A DNA stretch of 16,887 nt from an uncultured Clostridia bacterium (GTDB lineage: Bacteria; Bacillota; Clostridia; TANB77; CAG-508), in the NCBI GenBank assembly GCA_944392065.1, contig CALXVO010000014.1, forward strand, positions 1 to 16,887. Direction: 5' to 3'. Below, one piece after another: positions 7,274 to 14,861 of the stretch. Each line of letters begins with the position of its first letter. Within the stretch, counting starts at the first letter, position 1. The position numbers and the translations under genes were made by a program. The notes under the pieces were generated by a model. It did no database searches and was not told the DNA's origin. It saw only the letters and a list, made by a program, of their open reading frames with translations.

Positions 7274-8954
7274 ATTCTGCTTCTCTCTCATAAAATACAA
7301 AATTATTATCCGAATATAACGACTTATAATTATCATCTCTTGATAAAAATATATTTAGTTTTGAGTTTTTGCGTATAAGTACATGTGTAATGCCATATTG
7401 CTCAAACTTATTCTCATAATAGGTTGAAATAGTTGATATATTCATGTAATCCGAAAAAATATCTCTACCTTCATATTTTCCATCTTCATTTTTACTTCCA
7501 TTAAACTCAGGTGCATATAGGTCTGCTCGTGAATCTATAAATACTGGTATTCCTTTAAATAGCAAATAACTTCCATAATTATATTCATTAAATATTTTCA
7601 TTTCTGATATATCTACATTTTCCAATATATATTCACAAGCTTCTACTGGATATGAACTTTCACTTACTATAGGATCATTTATCTTTCCCCTATACAACAT
7701 AAAGCTCACTAGTATTCCTAAAAGAATTGTTATAACTTTTCCAAGGAATGAAGTCATTGCTTTAATTACTTGTTCAGTTCCTCCTTTGTCGTATTTATCT
7801 ATTATAGCTACTATCAATTTTGCAAATATAAAGCCTCCAATTAATACAAACATCGAAACTTGTCTTCTAGACATAAAAGACATGAGTACTAATCCTGCTA
7901 GCATAAACAAGTCTCTTAATTTAATTTTTATATCTGTAAAGATTAGTATTAGTAAAAATAATACAAAAACTGTCAAAGTATTCAAATCATTAATAAGAGT
8001 TAATGGCAAATGTTCACTTATATTATCCATGGTATTTCCAGCCATTGTTTTTAGAAGATACGTATATGGAGTATCTCCAAGTGGAGTTAAAAGACCTGTA
8101 AATATACATACTACCATTATTAGAATAAGGTATTTAATACAGCTTTCTTTTCTTAAGATAACTTTATATGGATTTTCTCTTCTTTTTTCTCTATTGGCAA
8201 TAATTGCTTCTTGTTGTTTTTGTAATTGCTCAATTTTTTCTGTTAATCTATTTATTTCTTCTTGTGGTTTATTTTTTAAAGTGAGTTTCTTTACTTTTGC
8301 TTTATTTCTTCTTATTGATATTTTATAGTACAAATCTGAGTCAGCAAGTGCTACAATAATATATTCTACAATATATGGTAAATATAAAACAAAATAAAAT
8401 GGCCATACTGCTAAGTGTACATTAGCTATAATTATTGGTATAATTATTAGCCCTATTGCATATCTTTTCTTTTTTGTTTCTATAAATTTTTCTATAAATA
8501 ATATTGTGAGTGCAAATAAAATATATGTAACTAATTGTGCTCTTGCAGCAATAAAATTTTTTAGTAAATACATCATTCCTAAGGTAATAAAAAACGAAAC
8601 TAGCTGATTTTTGCATATTTTATTTAATGCATAGTAAATAACGATTCCAAGAGTTATCGCTAAAATAACCGTTACGATATAGATTGCTGTAAATCCACCT
8701 ATTCCTATATTTTCTCCTAGTTCGTATACTAGATAAGTACCCACATCATATGCCCAATGAGGATATGTATATGGCAAATCCTCATGCCATGAAAAAGGAT
8801 CCTGCATATCTATTCCATTTTCTATAATATGTTCTCCAATTGCAATTGTATAATATGTATCATTTTGTAATGTTTTTGGCGTTAATGCAAAACAAAAAAT
8901 AATAATTACAAATATTGCAAGCACATTAAATTTTATTTTTGTTTTCTTATCCAT
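7272..8954 (-). CDS. GT-C-like multi-pass membrane protein
   Basis: This is a 560-residue membrane protein, probably related to GT-C (PMT/ArnT-like) glycosyltransferases, which move sugars from lipid carriers on the outer face of the membrane. TM1 spans residues 10-26. An outward loop with NDTYY at 31-35 follows, where GT-C enzymes keep a catalytic acidic residue. Further hydrophobic segments lie near 85-110, 115-135, 138-156, 165-202, 272-292, 325-340, 348-362, 366-386 and 403-421. A highly charged segment at 211-270 is predicted to be a cytosolic coiled coil, which is unusual for this fold. The C-terminal part (425-560) is extracytoplasmic and includes FNEYNYGSYLLF and VFIDSRADLY, a block I have seen in uncharacterised GT-C-like proteins. 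The stop codon comes from the adjoining palindrome. Substrate is unknown. Confidence 0.6.
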   Translation of the reverse strand: MDKKTKIKFNVLAIFVIIIFCFALTPKTLQNDTYYTIAIGEHIIENGIDMQDPFSWHEDLPYTYPHWAYDVGTYLVYELGENIGIGGFTAIYIVTVILAITLGIVIYYALNKICKNQLVSFFITLGMMYLLKNFIAARAQLVTYILFALTILFIEKFIETKKKRYAIGLIIIPIIIANVHLAVWPFYFVLYLPYIVEYIIVALADSDLYYKISIRRNKAKVKKLTLKNKPQEEINRLTEKIEQLQKQQEAIIANREKRRENPYKVILRKESCIKYLILIMVVCIFTGLLTPLGDTPYTYLLKTMAGNTMDNISEHLPLTLINDLNTLTVFVLFLLILIFTDIKIKLRDLFMLAGLVLMSFMSRRQVSMFVLIGGFIFAKLIVAIIDKYDKGGTEQVIKAMTSFLGKVITILLGILVSFMLYRGKINDPIVSESSYPVEACEYILENVDISEMKIFNEYNYGSYLLFKGIPVFIDSRADLYAPEFNGSKNEDGKYEGRDIFSDYMNISTISTYYENKFEQYGITHVLIRKNSKLNIFLSRDDNYKSLYSDNNFVFYEREAE

Positions 8955-9010
8955 TTCCTATCAATCCCTTTCTTGATTTATATATTGATTTCTGCATAAA
9001 TCACATTATA

Positions 9011-9040
9011 ATTATACTTGTTTTCCACATCTATTGTCTT
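9011..9040 (-). promoter_or_regulatory. Candidate promoter for the GT-C-like gene
   Basis: On the minus strand AAGACA (9035-9040) is followed after 18 bases by a perfect TATAAT (9011-9016), giving a leader of about 50 bases before the ATG at 8954. The rest of the 333-base gap holds the tsf terminator (9235-9265). Between 9041 and 9234 I see only very short open frames without ribosome binding sites and no gene. Confidence 0.45.
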
Positions 9041-9234
9041 AAATCTTTATAATTGTACATTGTTTGAATATAATATGGTATCAATACACTCTTGACTCAA
9101 TTTAAAAACCATGTATCTTCTTCATTAGATATATGATTTAATTTTTATGCTCTTCATATCCCTCTTGATTTTCAAAAGTATATTTTCCTTTTTCGAATCT
9201 TGCTTATTCTATTAATTAATGCACTTATTATATC

Positions 9235-9265
9235 AAAAAAGGGCTTTGAAATAAAGCCCTTTTTT
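9235..9265 (-). terminator. Rho-independent terminator of the rpsB-tsf operon
   Basis: A perfect 13-bp stem is formed by 9235-9247 (AAAAAAGGGCTTT) and 9253-9265 with a 5-base loop, 22 bases after the tsf stop. Because the stem ends in A/T tracts on both sides, it would work in both directions. Confidence 0.93.
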
Positions 9266-9287
9266 CGAATTTTATATAATTCGTATT

Positions 9288-10169
9288 TTATCCATTTATT
9301 TGTTTTGCAACCTCTTCTGCAAAATTTTCTTCTCTTTTTTCTAGACCTTCACCTTTTTCGAATCTTGCAAATCTTACAATCTTTGCACCTTTTGATTCTA
9401 CTAGTTTTCCAACTTTAATATCTGGATCTTTAACAAACTCTTGCTCTACTAAGCAAACTTCGCTATAGAATTTTCCAAGTCTTCCTTGTACTATCTTTTC
9501 AGCTATTGCTTCTGGTTTTCCTTCATTCATAGCTTGTGCTTTTAATATTTCCATTTCTTTTGCAAGTCTTTCTGCTGGAACAGCATCTCTATCTAAATAT
9601 TCTGGTCTTGCTGCAGCTATTTGCATACAAACATCCTTTGCAAGTTCATGAGTTCCATTTTCTATTTCAACTAAAACAGCTATTTTTCCATCCCCATGGA
9701 TATAACTTTCTAATAAATTGTTTGTCTCAAACCTTTCAAATCTTCTTATAGACATATTTTCTCCAATGGTAGCTATTTTATTTGTTAATACTTCTTTTAC
9801 TGTTTTATCTGACTCAGCTATTGATTTTTGCTCTAATAAAGCTTCTACATCTGCAGGATTTTCCATTGCTACTTGTTTTGCAACATCTGCTACAAAATTT
9901 CTAAATTCTTCGTTTTTAGCAACGAAATCTGTTTCGCTATTTATTTCAACAACACTTCCTATTTTTCCGTCTTCCGAAATATATGTTGCAACTAATCCTT
10001 CTGCTGCTATCCTGTCTGATTTTTTAGCAGCTTTTGCAATTCCTCTTTCACGTAGAAGTTCAATAGCCTTTTCTTCATCTCCATTTGTTTCTGTTAAAAC
10101 TTTTTTGCAGTCCATCATTCCTGCACCTGTTTTTTCTCTTAACTCTTTAACTTGGCTTGCTGTAATCAT
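9288..10169 (-). CDS. tsf: Translation elongation factor Ts
   Basis: EF-Ts (293 residues, the usual Firmicute length) is the guanine nucleotide exchange factor that regenerates EF-Tu-GTP in the cytosol. Residues 1-45 form the UBA-like N-terminal domain (ASQVKELREKTGAGMMDCKKVL). The signature SETDFVAKNEEF near residues 78-90 is the part that inserts into EF-Tu. Two core subdomains follow, with the C-terminal module at about 245-293. The start has GGAGGATATATTT immediately upstream. It is the second gene of the rpsB-tsf operon, 109 bases after rpsB, and it ends at a strong terminator. Identification is secure. Confidence 0.98.
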   Translation of the reverse strand: MITASQVKELREKTGAGMMDCKKVLTETNGDEEKAIELLRERGIAKAAKKSDRIAAEGLVATYISEDGKIGSVVEINSETDFVAKNEEFRNFVADVAKQVAMENPADVEALLEQKSIAESDKTVKEVLTNKIATIGENMSIRRFERFETNNLLESYIHGDGKIAVLVEIENGTHELAKDVCMQIAAARPEYLDRDAVPAERLAKEMEILKAQAMNEGKPEAIAEKIVQGRLGKFYSEVCLVEQEFVKDPDIKVGKLVESKGAKIVRFARFEKGEGLEKREENFAEEVAKQING

Positions 10170-10278
10170 AAATATATCCTCCTATTTATTAATTATTTTA
10201 TTGCAATTCATATTTAGGCTCAGCATATAAAGTCCGCTTCATTTGGGTGGTAAACATATTTTGTACCTTTTAAAAAAA

Positions 10279-11091
10279 TTATTCTTCTACTTTTTCAGCA
10301 ACTTCTGTAGCTTCCAAATTTTCTTCCGAAGCAACTACTTCTTCAATGCTTTCTGGTGCTATTTCTTCAGGTTCTTCTACCATTTGTTTTTCTACTGCTT
10401 CCATAGATTCACCTTGTCTACCTTCTATAACTGCATTAGCCATGCAATCTGTAATTAGTGCGACTGCTCTTATAGCATCATCGTTTCCTGGAATAGCATA
10501 ATCCACATCTTCTGGATTGCAATTAGTATCTACTAAACCTATAACTGGAATTCCTAATTTTCTAGCCTCTAAAATTCCTATTCTTTCTTTTTTAGGATCT
10601 ACTATAAACATTACTCCTGGAAGTTCTTTCATGTTTTTAATTCCTCCAAGATTTTTTTCTAGTTTTTCCATTTCTTTCTTTAAAAGAATAACCTCTTTTT
10701 TAGGAAGAACATCAAAAGTTCCATCTTCTTGCATTCTTTCTAATTCTTCTAATCTGTCAATTCTTTTTCTGATTGTTTGGAAATTTGTTAGAGTTCCGCC
10801 TAACCATCTTTGATTAACATAGTACATGCCACATTTTTCAGCAGCTTCTTTAGCACATTCTTGCGCTTGTTTTTTAGTTCCTACAAATAGAACTGTTTTT
10901 CCTTCTTCTGCTTGCTCTTTTAAGAAAGCATAAGCCTCATCTAACTTTTTAGATGTTTTTTGTAAATCGATGATGTGAATTCCATTTCTAGCTTGAAATA
11001 TATATTCAGCCATTTTAGGTTCCCATCTTCTTGTTTGATGTCCAAAATGAACACCTGCTTCTAGTAATTGTTTCATTGCAACTACTGCCAT
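10279..11091 (-). CDS. rpsB: 30S ribosomal protein S2
   Basis: S2 (270 residues) binds 16S rRNA on the back of the 30S subunit and helps S1 or leaderless mRNA binding. The N-terminus MKQLLEAGVHFGHQTRRWEPKM and the central NQRWLGGTLTNFQTIRKRI are diagnostic, as is the PGVMFIVDPKKE block. The core ends near residue 232. A glutamate-rich tail of about 38 residues follows, a common but poorly conserved extension in Firmicutes. AAAGGAGG precedes the ATG by 8 bases. It is co-transcribed with tsf, the arrangement found in nearly all bacteria. Confidence 0.98.
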   Translation of the reverse strand: MAVVAMKQLLEAGVHFGHQTRRWEPKMAEYIFQARNGIHIIDLQKTSKKLDEAYAFLKEQAEEGKTVLFVGTKKQAQECAKEAAEKCGMYYVNQRWLGGTLTNFQTIRKRIDRLEELERMQEDGTFDVLPKKEVILLKKEMEKLEKNLGGIKNMKELPGVMFIVDPKKERIGILEARKLGIPVIGLVDTNCNPEDVDYAIPGNDDAIRAVALITDCMANAVIEGRQGESMEAVEKQMVEEPEEIAPESIEEVVASEENLEATEVAEKVEE

Positions 11092-11166
11092 TTTTTATTC
11101 CTCCTTTTTTGTTTTACCTCCACTAAGCATATACATTTAAAAAGACTTGTTTTAATATAAGAATTT

Positions 11167-11196
11167 ATTTTAACATATTTACAATGTACTTTGCAA
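11167..11196 (-). promoter_or_regulatory. Candidate proximal promoter of rpsB
   Basis: On the minus strand TTGCAA (11191-11196) is followed after 18 bases by TAAAAT (11167-11172), about 75 bases upstream of the rpsB start. Both boxes match 4-5 of 6 consensus bases. Confidence 0.45.
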
Positions 11197-11285
11197 ATAT
11201 GAACAGTAATATACTTTTAGTTTCTTATACAATAAACAAGCACTCCTCTTTAAACTAGCTTGTGTGTGTATTTTTAACATATATT

Positions 11286-11314
11286 ATTGTATCATATATT
11301 TTCTAAAAACACAA
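11286..11314 (-). promoter_or_regulatory. Candidate distal promoter of rpsB
   Basis: On the minus strand TTGTGT (11309-11314) is followed after 17 bases by TACAAT (11286-11291), about 195 bases upstream of rpsB. A transcript from here would contain an ACAAGC/GCTTGT hairpin (11236-11263), whose loop carries AGAGGAG. That leader could be a site of S2 autoregulation, which is inference only. Confidence 0.45.
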
Positions 11315-11431
11315 GAGATATTAAAAAATTTGTGAAATATACATACTACTAAGACGCATACTACAAATTTACGATGAACAGTAACCAAACAATATATTTT
11401 TTAAATTTTTGTTCCTTTTTTTAAAATTATG

Positions 11432-11440
11432 TGATACAAT
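11432..11440 (+). promoter_or_regulatory. Extended -10 promoter for the zinc-ribbon gene
   Basis: TGATACAAT (11432-11440) is a TGN-type extended -10 box about 38 bases before the start codon. The -35 region is weak, as is usual for extended -10 promoters. It is divergent from the rpsB promoters. Apart from these promoters the 386-base spacer shows only an 8-base direct repeat, CATACTAC, at 11342 and 11357. Confidence 0.45.
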
Positions 11441-11477
11441 ATTCTCATGAATTTAATGTTTTGGAAGGGTGAATAAT

Positions 11478-11717
11478 ATGCAATTTAATAAATGTAGTAG
11501 ATGTGGATGTTTTTTTGTAAGTGCTGGTGATGTTTGTCCAAACTGTATGCCAAAAGATAATTTTGAAATGGGAAAATTAAGAGACTTTTTAGAGAATTCA
11601 GATATAAATTGTTCAATGGAAACAATTTCTTATGATACTGGCATTAGCATGAAAAATTTAAATAGATATTTTTCTAAAGATAGTTTTGTAGATTACAAAC
11701 CAAATGTTAGTTTATAG
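11478..11717 (+). CDS. Small zinc-ribbon plus helix-turn-helix protein, YvyF-like
   Basis: This is a 79-residue protein. The N-terminal zinc ribbon has C6-x2-C9 and C20-x2-C23, with an extra cysteine at 11 (KCSRCGCFFVSAGDVCPNC). A helical C-terminal half follows, with ETISYDTGISMKNLNRYF at about 47-64, which reads as a helix-turn-helix. This layout recalls the small TIGR03826/YvyF flagellar-operon proteins of Bacillus, which join a ribbon to an HTH. No flagellar or competence gene is near, so the role is open: a transcription-associated regulator is the simplest guess. A GTG at 11469 would add three residues, but GGAAGGG at 11463-11469 overlaps it and sits 8 bases before ATG 11478, which is chosen. 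It has its own promoter and a terminator-like hairpin. Confidence 0.75.
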   Translation: MQFNKCSRCGCFFVSAGDVCPNCMPKDNFEMGKLRDFLENSDINCSMETISYDTGISMKNLNRYFSKDSFVDYKPNVSL

Positions 11718-11720
11718 CCT

Positions 11721-11784
11721 ATGAACAAAATGGACATTCTTAAAAGTTTAGTTTTGGATTTTTAAGAGTGTCCCTTTTGTTCAT
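11721..11784 (+). repeat. GTGTCCC-type 25-bp palindrome acting as terminator
   Basis: Arms 11721-11745 and 11760-11784 pair at 23 of 25 positions plus one G-U, with a 14-base loop. The core is TGAACAAAA...GGACA, and its partner GTGTCCCTTTTGTTCA. It starts 4 bases after the stop of the zinc-ribbon gene, so it likely ends its transcript. The right arm recurs at 5425-5448. A second weak hairpin, CATCT/AGATG, with seven T follows at about 11819-11838. Confidence 0.8.
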
Positions 11785-11848
11785 ATTTGTTTTTGTTTAG
11801 CAATAAAATATTATCTCTTCATCTGGAAGATGTTTTTTTATTCAACCA

Positions 11849-13105
11849 TTATATTATCACATATATTTCTTTTAATTTTTCTACCGCTTCTTCTCCCTTT
11901 TTCTCATCATTAGCATGTATATAAGCTACGATATCGTTTTCTTCTACTTTATCACCTATTTTCCTATTAAGTACGATTCCAACACTACTATCAATAGTAT
12001 CTTCTTTTCTTATTCGTCCTCCTCCAAGAAAAACGGATAACTTTCCTATTTCTTCTGCTTTTAATTCTTTAACAATTCCATCTTTTTGAAGAATTACTGG
12101 CATAATATATTTTGCTTTTTTAAATTTACTTGTATTTTCTATATACGATACATCTCCACCTTGATTTTTTACTAATTCTTTAAGTTTTTCTAGTGCTTTA
12201 CCGTTTTGTATGTTTTCTAACATTTTCCTTTTATTTTCTTCTAAATCGTTACCTTTTCCGGCTAATTTTAACATATTGTTTCCTAATTCTAGCACTACTT
12301 CTTCTACATCATCTTCCATATTTCCTTTTAATGCTTCTACTGCTTCTATCACTTCCAATGTGTTTCCAACATTTCCTCCTAAAGGTTGTTCCATAGGAGT
12401 AATAATTGCTACTGTTTCTCTTCCTGCTAATTCCCCTATTTTTATCATGGTATCTGCTAACTCTTGTGCCTTTTCTTTCGTCTTCATAAATGCTCCACTT
12501 CCATAAGTTACATCTAGCACTATTTTATTAGCTCCTGCTGCAATTTTTTTACTCATAATGCTAGAAGCAATAAGTGGTATACTTTCTGTTGTATTTGTCG
12601 AATCTCTTAAAGCATATATTTTTTTATCTGCTGGTGCTAAATTTAGAGTCTGTCCAATAATACTTATTCCTATTTTCTTTACATTTTGTATAAACTCTTC
12701 TTCCGATAAGTTCGTTCGATATCCTTGAATAGCTTCTAATTTATCAATCGTTCCTCCTGTATATCCTAATCCTCTCCCCGACATTTTAGCAACTGGTACT
12801 CCAAGAGATGCAATTATAGGGGCTAGAATTAAAGTAACTTTATCTCCTACTCCTCCTGTACTATGTTTATCTACTACATTTCCTAATTCAGATAAATCCA
12901 AAATATCTCCAGAATTTGCCATCGCTTGAGTTAGATTCGTGGTCTCTTCTTCGTTCATACCATTAATATATATTGCCATAATTAATGCAGAAGCTTGATA
13001 GTCTGCAATGCTTCCCTTCACATACTCTGTTATGAAAAATTCGATTTCTTCTTTGCTTAAACTTTGTTTATCTCTTTTTTTAGCAATGATTTCTTGTATG
13101 TTCAT
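11849..13105 (-). CDS. pdp: Pyrimidine-nucleoside phosphorylase
   Basis: This cytosolic salvage enzyme (418 residues) splits uridine, thymidine and deoxyuridine with phosphate to the base and (deoxy)ribose-1-phosphate. Diagnostic blocks are the phosphate-binding KHSTGGVGDKVTLILAP near residue 80, MSGRGLGYTGGTIDKLEA near 110, and ADKKIYALRDST plus SIMSKKIAAGAN near 165-190. The C-terminal swivelling domain ends with GDKVEENDIVAYIHA. The family is about 430 residues and dimeric. The upstream ATG at 13114 directly abuts GAAAGG. ATG 13105 has that motif at a proper 8-base distance and aligns with the usual start (M-x-x-x-x-I-I-x-K-K), so it is used. DeoA, the thymidine-specific version, is the alternative name. 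Substrate breadth cannot be read from sequence with certainty. Confidence 0.95.
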   Translation of the reverse strand: MNIQEIIAKKRDKQSLSKEEIEFFITEYVKGSIADYQASALIMAIYINGMNEEETTNLTQAMANSGDILDLSELGNVVDKHSTGGVGDKVTLILAPIIASLGVPVAKMSGRGLGYTGGTIDKLEAIQGYRTNLSEEEFIQNVKKIGISIIGQTLNLAPADKKIYALRDSTNTTESIPLIASSIMSKKIAAGANKIVLDVTYGSGAFMKTKEKAQELADTMIKIGELAGRETVAIITPMEQPLGGNVGNTLEVIEAVEALKGNMEDDVEEVVLELGNNMLKLAGKGNDLEENKRKMLENIQNGKALEKLKELVKNQGGDVSYIENTSKFKKAKYIMPVILQKDGIVKELKAEEIGKLSVFLGGGRIRKEDTIDSSVGIVLNRKIGDKVEENDIVAYIHANDEKKGEEAVEKLKEIYVII

Positions 13106-13327
13106 TTTTTTCATCCTTTCTCAATTTATTAATTCGGACAAATCGAAAAAGAATTGATTTTTGGCTATGCATAATTCGTTTTAATTTTATAAGGCATTTT
13201 TTGTACGTTAATTAAATTTTAAATTTAACGTTATAATTCACGGTTGCTTTTGTCGGAGCAATGTATATTTTAAAACAAACTGTGCATTCTAACAATTTAA
13301 CAACGCCAAAAACAATTCTCTTTCGGT

Positions 13328-13990
13328 TTACACTATATTCTTCACAAAACTTCTACGATGTAAAGGGCAAAGTCCATATTCTTTTATTGCCGCAATATGT
13401 GCTGCTGTTCCATAACCTTTATGCTTCTCAAACCCGTACATTGGATATACCTCTGCCCACTCTCTCATAATTCTATCTCTTGTAACTTTAGCAATAATGG
13501 ATGCTGCTGCAATGGAATAACTTTTAGCATCTCCTTTAATGATAGAGCGATAAGGAATATGGTCTGTATCTATTTTTGTTAATGCATCTACTAAAATTAT
13601 TTCTGGTTTATCAAAATCTCTTTGTTTTTCTTTTAAATCTTTTTCCATCTCTTTTATTGCAGTCGTTAATCCTTCTTTTGTCGCATTTAATATATTAATT
13701 CTATCTATCTCTTCTTGTGAGATAATCCCTACTCCAAAACCCAATGCTTCTTCTATAATTTGCTCATATAGTTTTTCTCTTTTCTTTTCTGCTATTTTTT
13801 TAGAATCGTTTACCCCTTCAATCATAGAATCTTTTGGCATAATTACACATGCCACCACTACTGGCCCTGCCAATGGTCCACGTCCAGCTTCATCAATTCC
13901 AGCTATACTTGTTATTCCCTGTGTATATAATTCTTCTTCTATTTTCTTTATTTCTTTTAATCTTTCTAATTCTTTTTCCTTCATTTTCAC
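13328..13990 (-). CDS. rnhB: Ribonuclease HII
   Basis: RNase HII (220 residues) cuts the RNA strand of RNA-DNA hybrids and starts removal of single misincorporated ribonucleotides from DNA. GIDEAGRGPLAGPVV places the metal-binding D33 and E34. A third carboxylate is D135 in LVDALTK. D172 lies in the block AAASIIAKVTRDRIM. The C-terminus CPLHRRSF is also typical. The N-terminal helix (3-22) is highly charged. Translation probably starts at GTG 13990, with AAAGGA 5 bases upstream; ATG 13984 is an alternative. The 213-222 bases between this gene and the phosphorylase gene hold an imperfect CGTTAA/TTAACG palindrome (13206-13230) and no gene. Confidence 0.96.
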   Translation of the reverse strand: MKMKEKELERLKEIKKIEEELYTQGITSIAGIDEAGRGPLAGPVVVACVIMPKDSMIEGVNDSKKIAEKKREKLYEQIIEEALGFGVGIISQEEIDRINILNATKEGLTTAIKEMEKDLKEKQRDFDKPEIILVDALTKIDTDHIPYRSIIKGDAKSYSIAAASIIAKVTRDRIMREWAEVYPMYGFEKHKGYGTAAHIAAIKEYGLCPLHRRSFVKNIV

Positions 13991-14029
13991 TACTTTCCTT
14001 TCATTTTGCTTTTATATTTAGAGAATTTT

Positions 14030-14102
14030 GTAGTACCACGTAATCGACCAAGCGGGTCTTTAAACAGGCGAGTGCAAATGCTTGGTATATGTAACCGCGT
14101 TT
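14030..14102 (-). other. GC-richer, possibly structured intergenic element upstream of rnhB
   Basis: This stretch is close to 50 percent GC in a region otherwise near 25-30 percent. It contains a perfect 7-bp inverted repeat, ACCAAGC (14047-14053) and GCTTGGT (14080-14086), around a 26-base loop that itself holds GGGTCTTTAAACAGGCGAG. It lies in the minus-strand leader of rnhB, after the small membrane protein gene. It could be a structured leader RNA, a decayed mobile element, or neither. I recognise no riboswitch or tRNA consensus. Confidence 0.35.
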
Positions 14103-14147
14103 TAATTTGAGTTTGCCACAGCTAAAATTATTATGGCCTTTTTAACT

Positions 14148-14615
14148 TTACTCCATGTCAGATAATTTATATACCAAATTTCCTTCCTTATCCTCTATTC
14201 CATTCACAAAAATCACGTCATTTTGCTTATAATCTACAATAAAATAGTCCTCTACTTGTATATCTCCCAATCCTAATTCTTCTAAGTTATTATTATCAAT
14301 ACAATAATAAATATTATTTTCTGATTCTATATTGATAATATTATTATTTATTAAGTTTTGGATTTTGGCATCGTTTTGTTTTTCTTTTATTTCTGTACCA
14401 ATATATGTAACTCCTTCTTCTTCAATTGCCACTTGTTCTGATATTACTTTTGTTTTACCTTGTATCAAAAGTAGATTGGTTTTTACAGTTTTATATTCTT
14501 CGTTATTATATTCTCTATTTAACACTCTTCCCACTCCATAGACAACTGCCACTATAATTAAAATTACTAATATGATTTTTGCATATGTTGCCACTAAACT
14601 TTTTCTTGTTTTCAT
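14148..14615 (-). CDS. Single-pass membrane protein of unknown function
   Basis: This is a 155-residue protein with a short basic N-terminus (MKTRKS) and one hydrophobic helix at about residues 11-30. The rest is an acidic, probably extracytoplasmic domain. The C-terminal part, with LGDIQVEDYFIVDYKQNDVIF and ending NLVYKLSDME, recalls the tail of pilin-like proteins in uncultured clostridia. The N-terminus has no clear prepilin cleavage motif, so that is only a hint. AAGGAG lies 7 bases before the ATG. It reads towards rnhB with a 157-base gap and is divergent from htrA. I do not recognise a family. Confidence 0.7.
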   Translation of the reverse strand: MKTRKSLVATYAKIILVILIIVAVVYGVGRVLNREYNNEEYKTVKTNLLLIQGKTKVISEQVAIEEEGVTYIGTEIKEKQNDAKIQNLINNNIINIESENNIYYCIDNNNLEELGLGDIQVEDYFIVDYKQNDVIFVNGIEDKEGNLVYKLSDME

Positions 14616-14696
14616 CCTACTTCTCCTTTTTTATACTATCTTCTTTATTATATATTGATATTTTTCTTTTTTCAACCTTAGCAAAAGATTTTTCGC

Positions 14697-14722
14697 ATAA
14701 TATTTTCTATTCAAAATATTAT
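14697..14722. repeat. 10-bp perfect inverted repeat over a -10-like box
   Basis: ATAATATTTT (14697-14706) and AAAATATTAT (14713-14722) are perfect reverse complements with a 6-base spacer. On the minus strand the outer part overlaps TATAAT (14718-14723), a possible -10 box for the small membrane protein gene about 100 bases downstream, though no good -35 is present. An operator is possible; the AT content makes chance plausible. Confidence 0.35.
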
Positions 14723-14861
14723 ACGAGTTTTACTTACTCCAATCTACTGTTCATTTACTTTTTTAATTTTTATTGCATTTCAAATAAAATTCTCATTTAT
14801 TTTGTTACAATGCTATTCCTTTATCTATCAAATTTATTTTTTCCTTGAAATTGAAACATTT

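Noticed and set aside
9188..9204. A 17-base match (CCTTTTTCGAATCTTGC) between the tsf terminator region and the end of the tsf gene near 9352-9368
   Set aside because: In DNA this AT-rich, a 17-base match somewhere within the window is not very unlikely, and the flanks do not match. It is not convincing as a duplication.
9060..9230. Short minus-strand open frames of 10 and about 21 codons in the gap downstream of tsf
   Set aside because: They have weak or no ribosome binding sites, no recognisable protein features, and lengths expected by chance.
9200..10230. Plus-strand open frames opposite tsf and rpsB
   Set aside because: They are antisense shadows of strongly conserved genes, rich in Leu, Phe and Ser from reversed AT-rich codons, with no ribosome binding sites.
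11342..11364. Direct repeat CATACTAC with a 15-base period between the rpsB and zinc-ribbon promoters
   Set aside because: Only two copies of 8 bases, no match at another promoter in the window, and spacing not of the one-turn type. It is noted but not claimed as a binding site.
13206..13230. CGTTAA/TTAACG imperfect palindrome between rnhB and the phosphorylase gene as a terminator
   Set aside because: The stem is short, almost all A and T, has no T tail on the minus strand, and needs a bulge to extend.
14060..14075. CGCCTGTTTA on the minus strand, identical to part of a conserved 23S rRNA segment
   Set aside because: Only about 10 bases agree and the neighbouring rRNA sequence is absent, so this is not an rRNA fragment.
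14030..14102. A tRNA or tRNA-like element in the GC-rich patch before rnhB
   Set aside because: No GGTTC-type T-loop, no anticodon arm and no acceptor stem of 7 bp can be formed.
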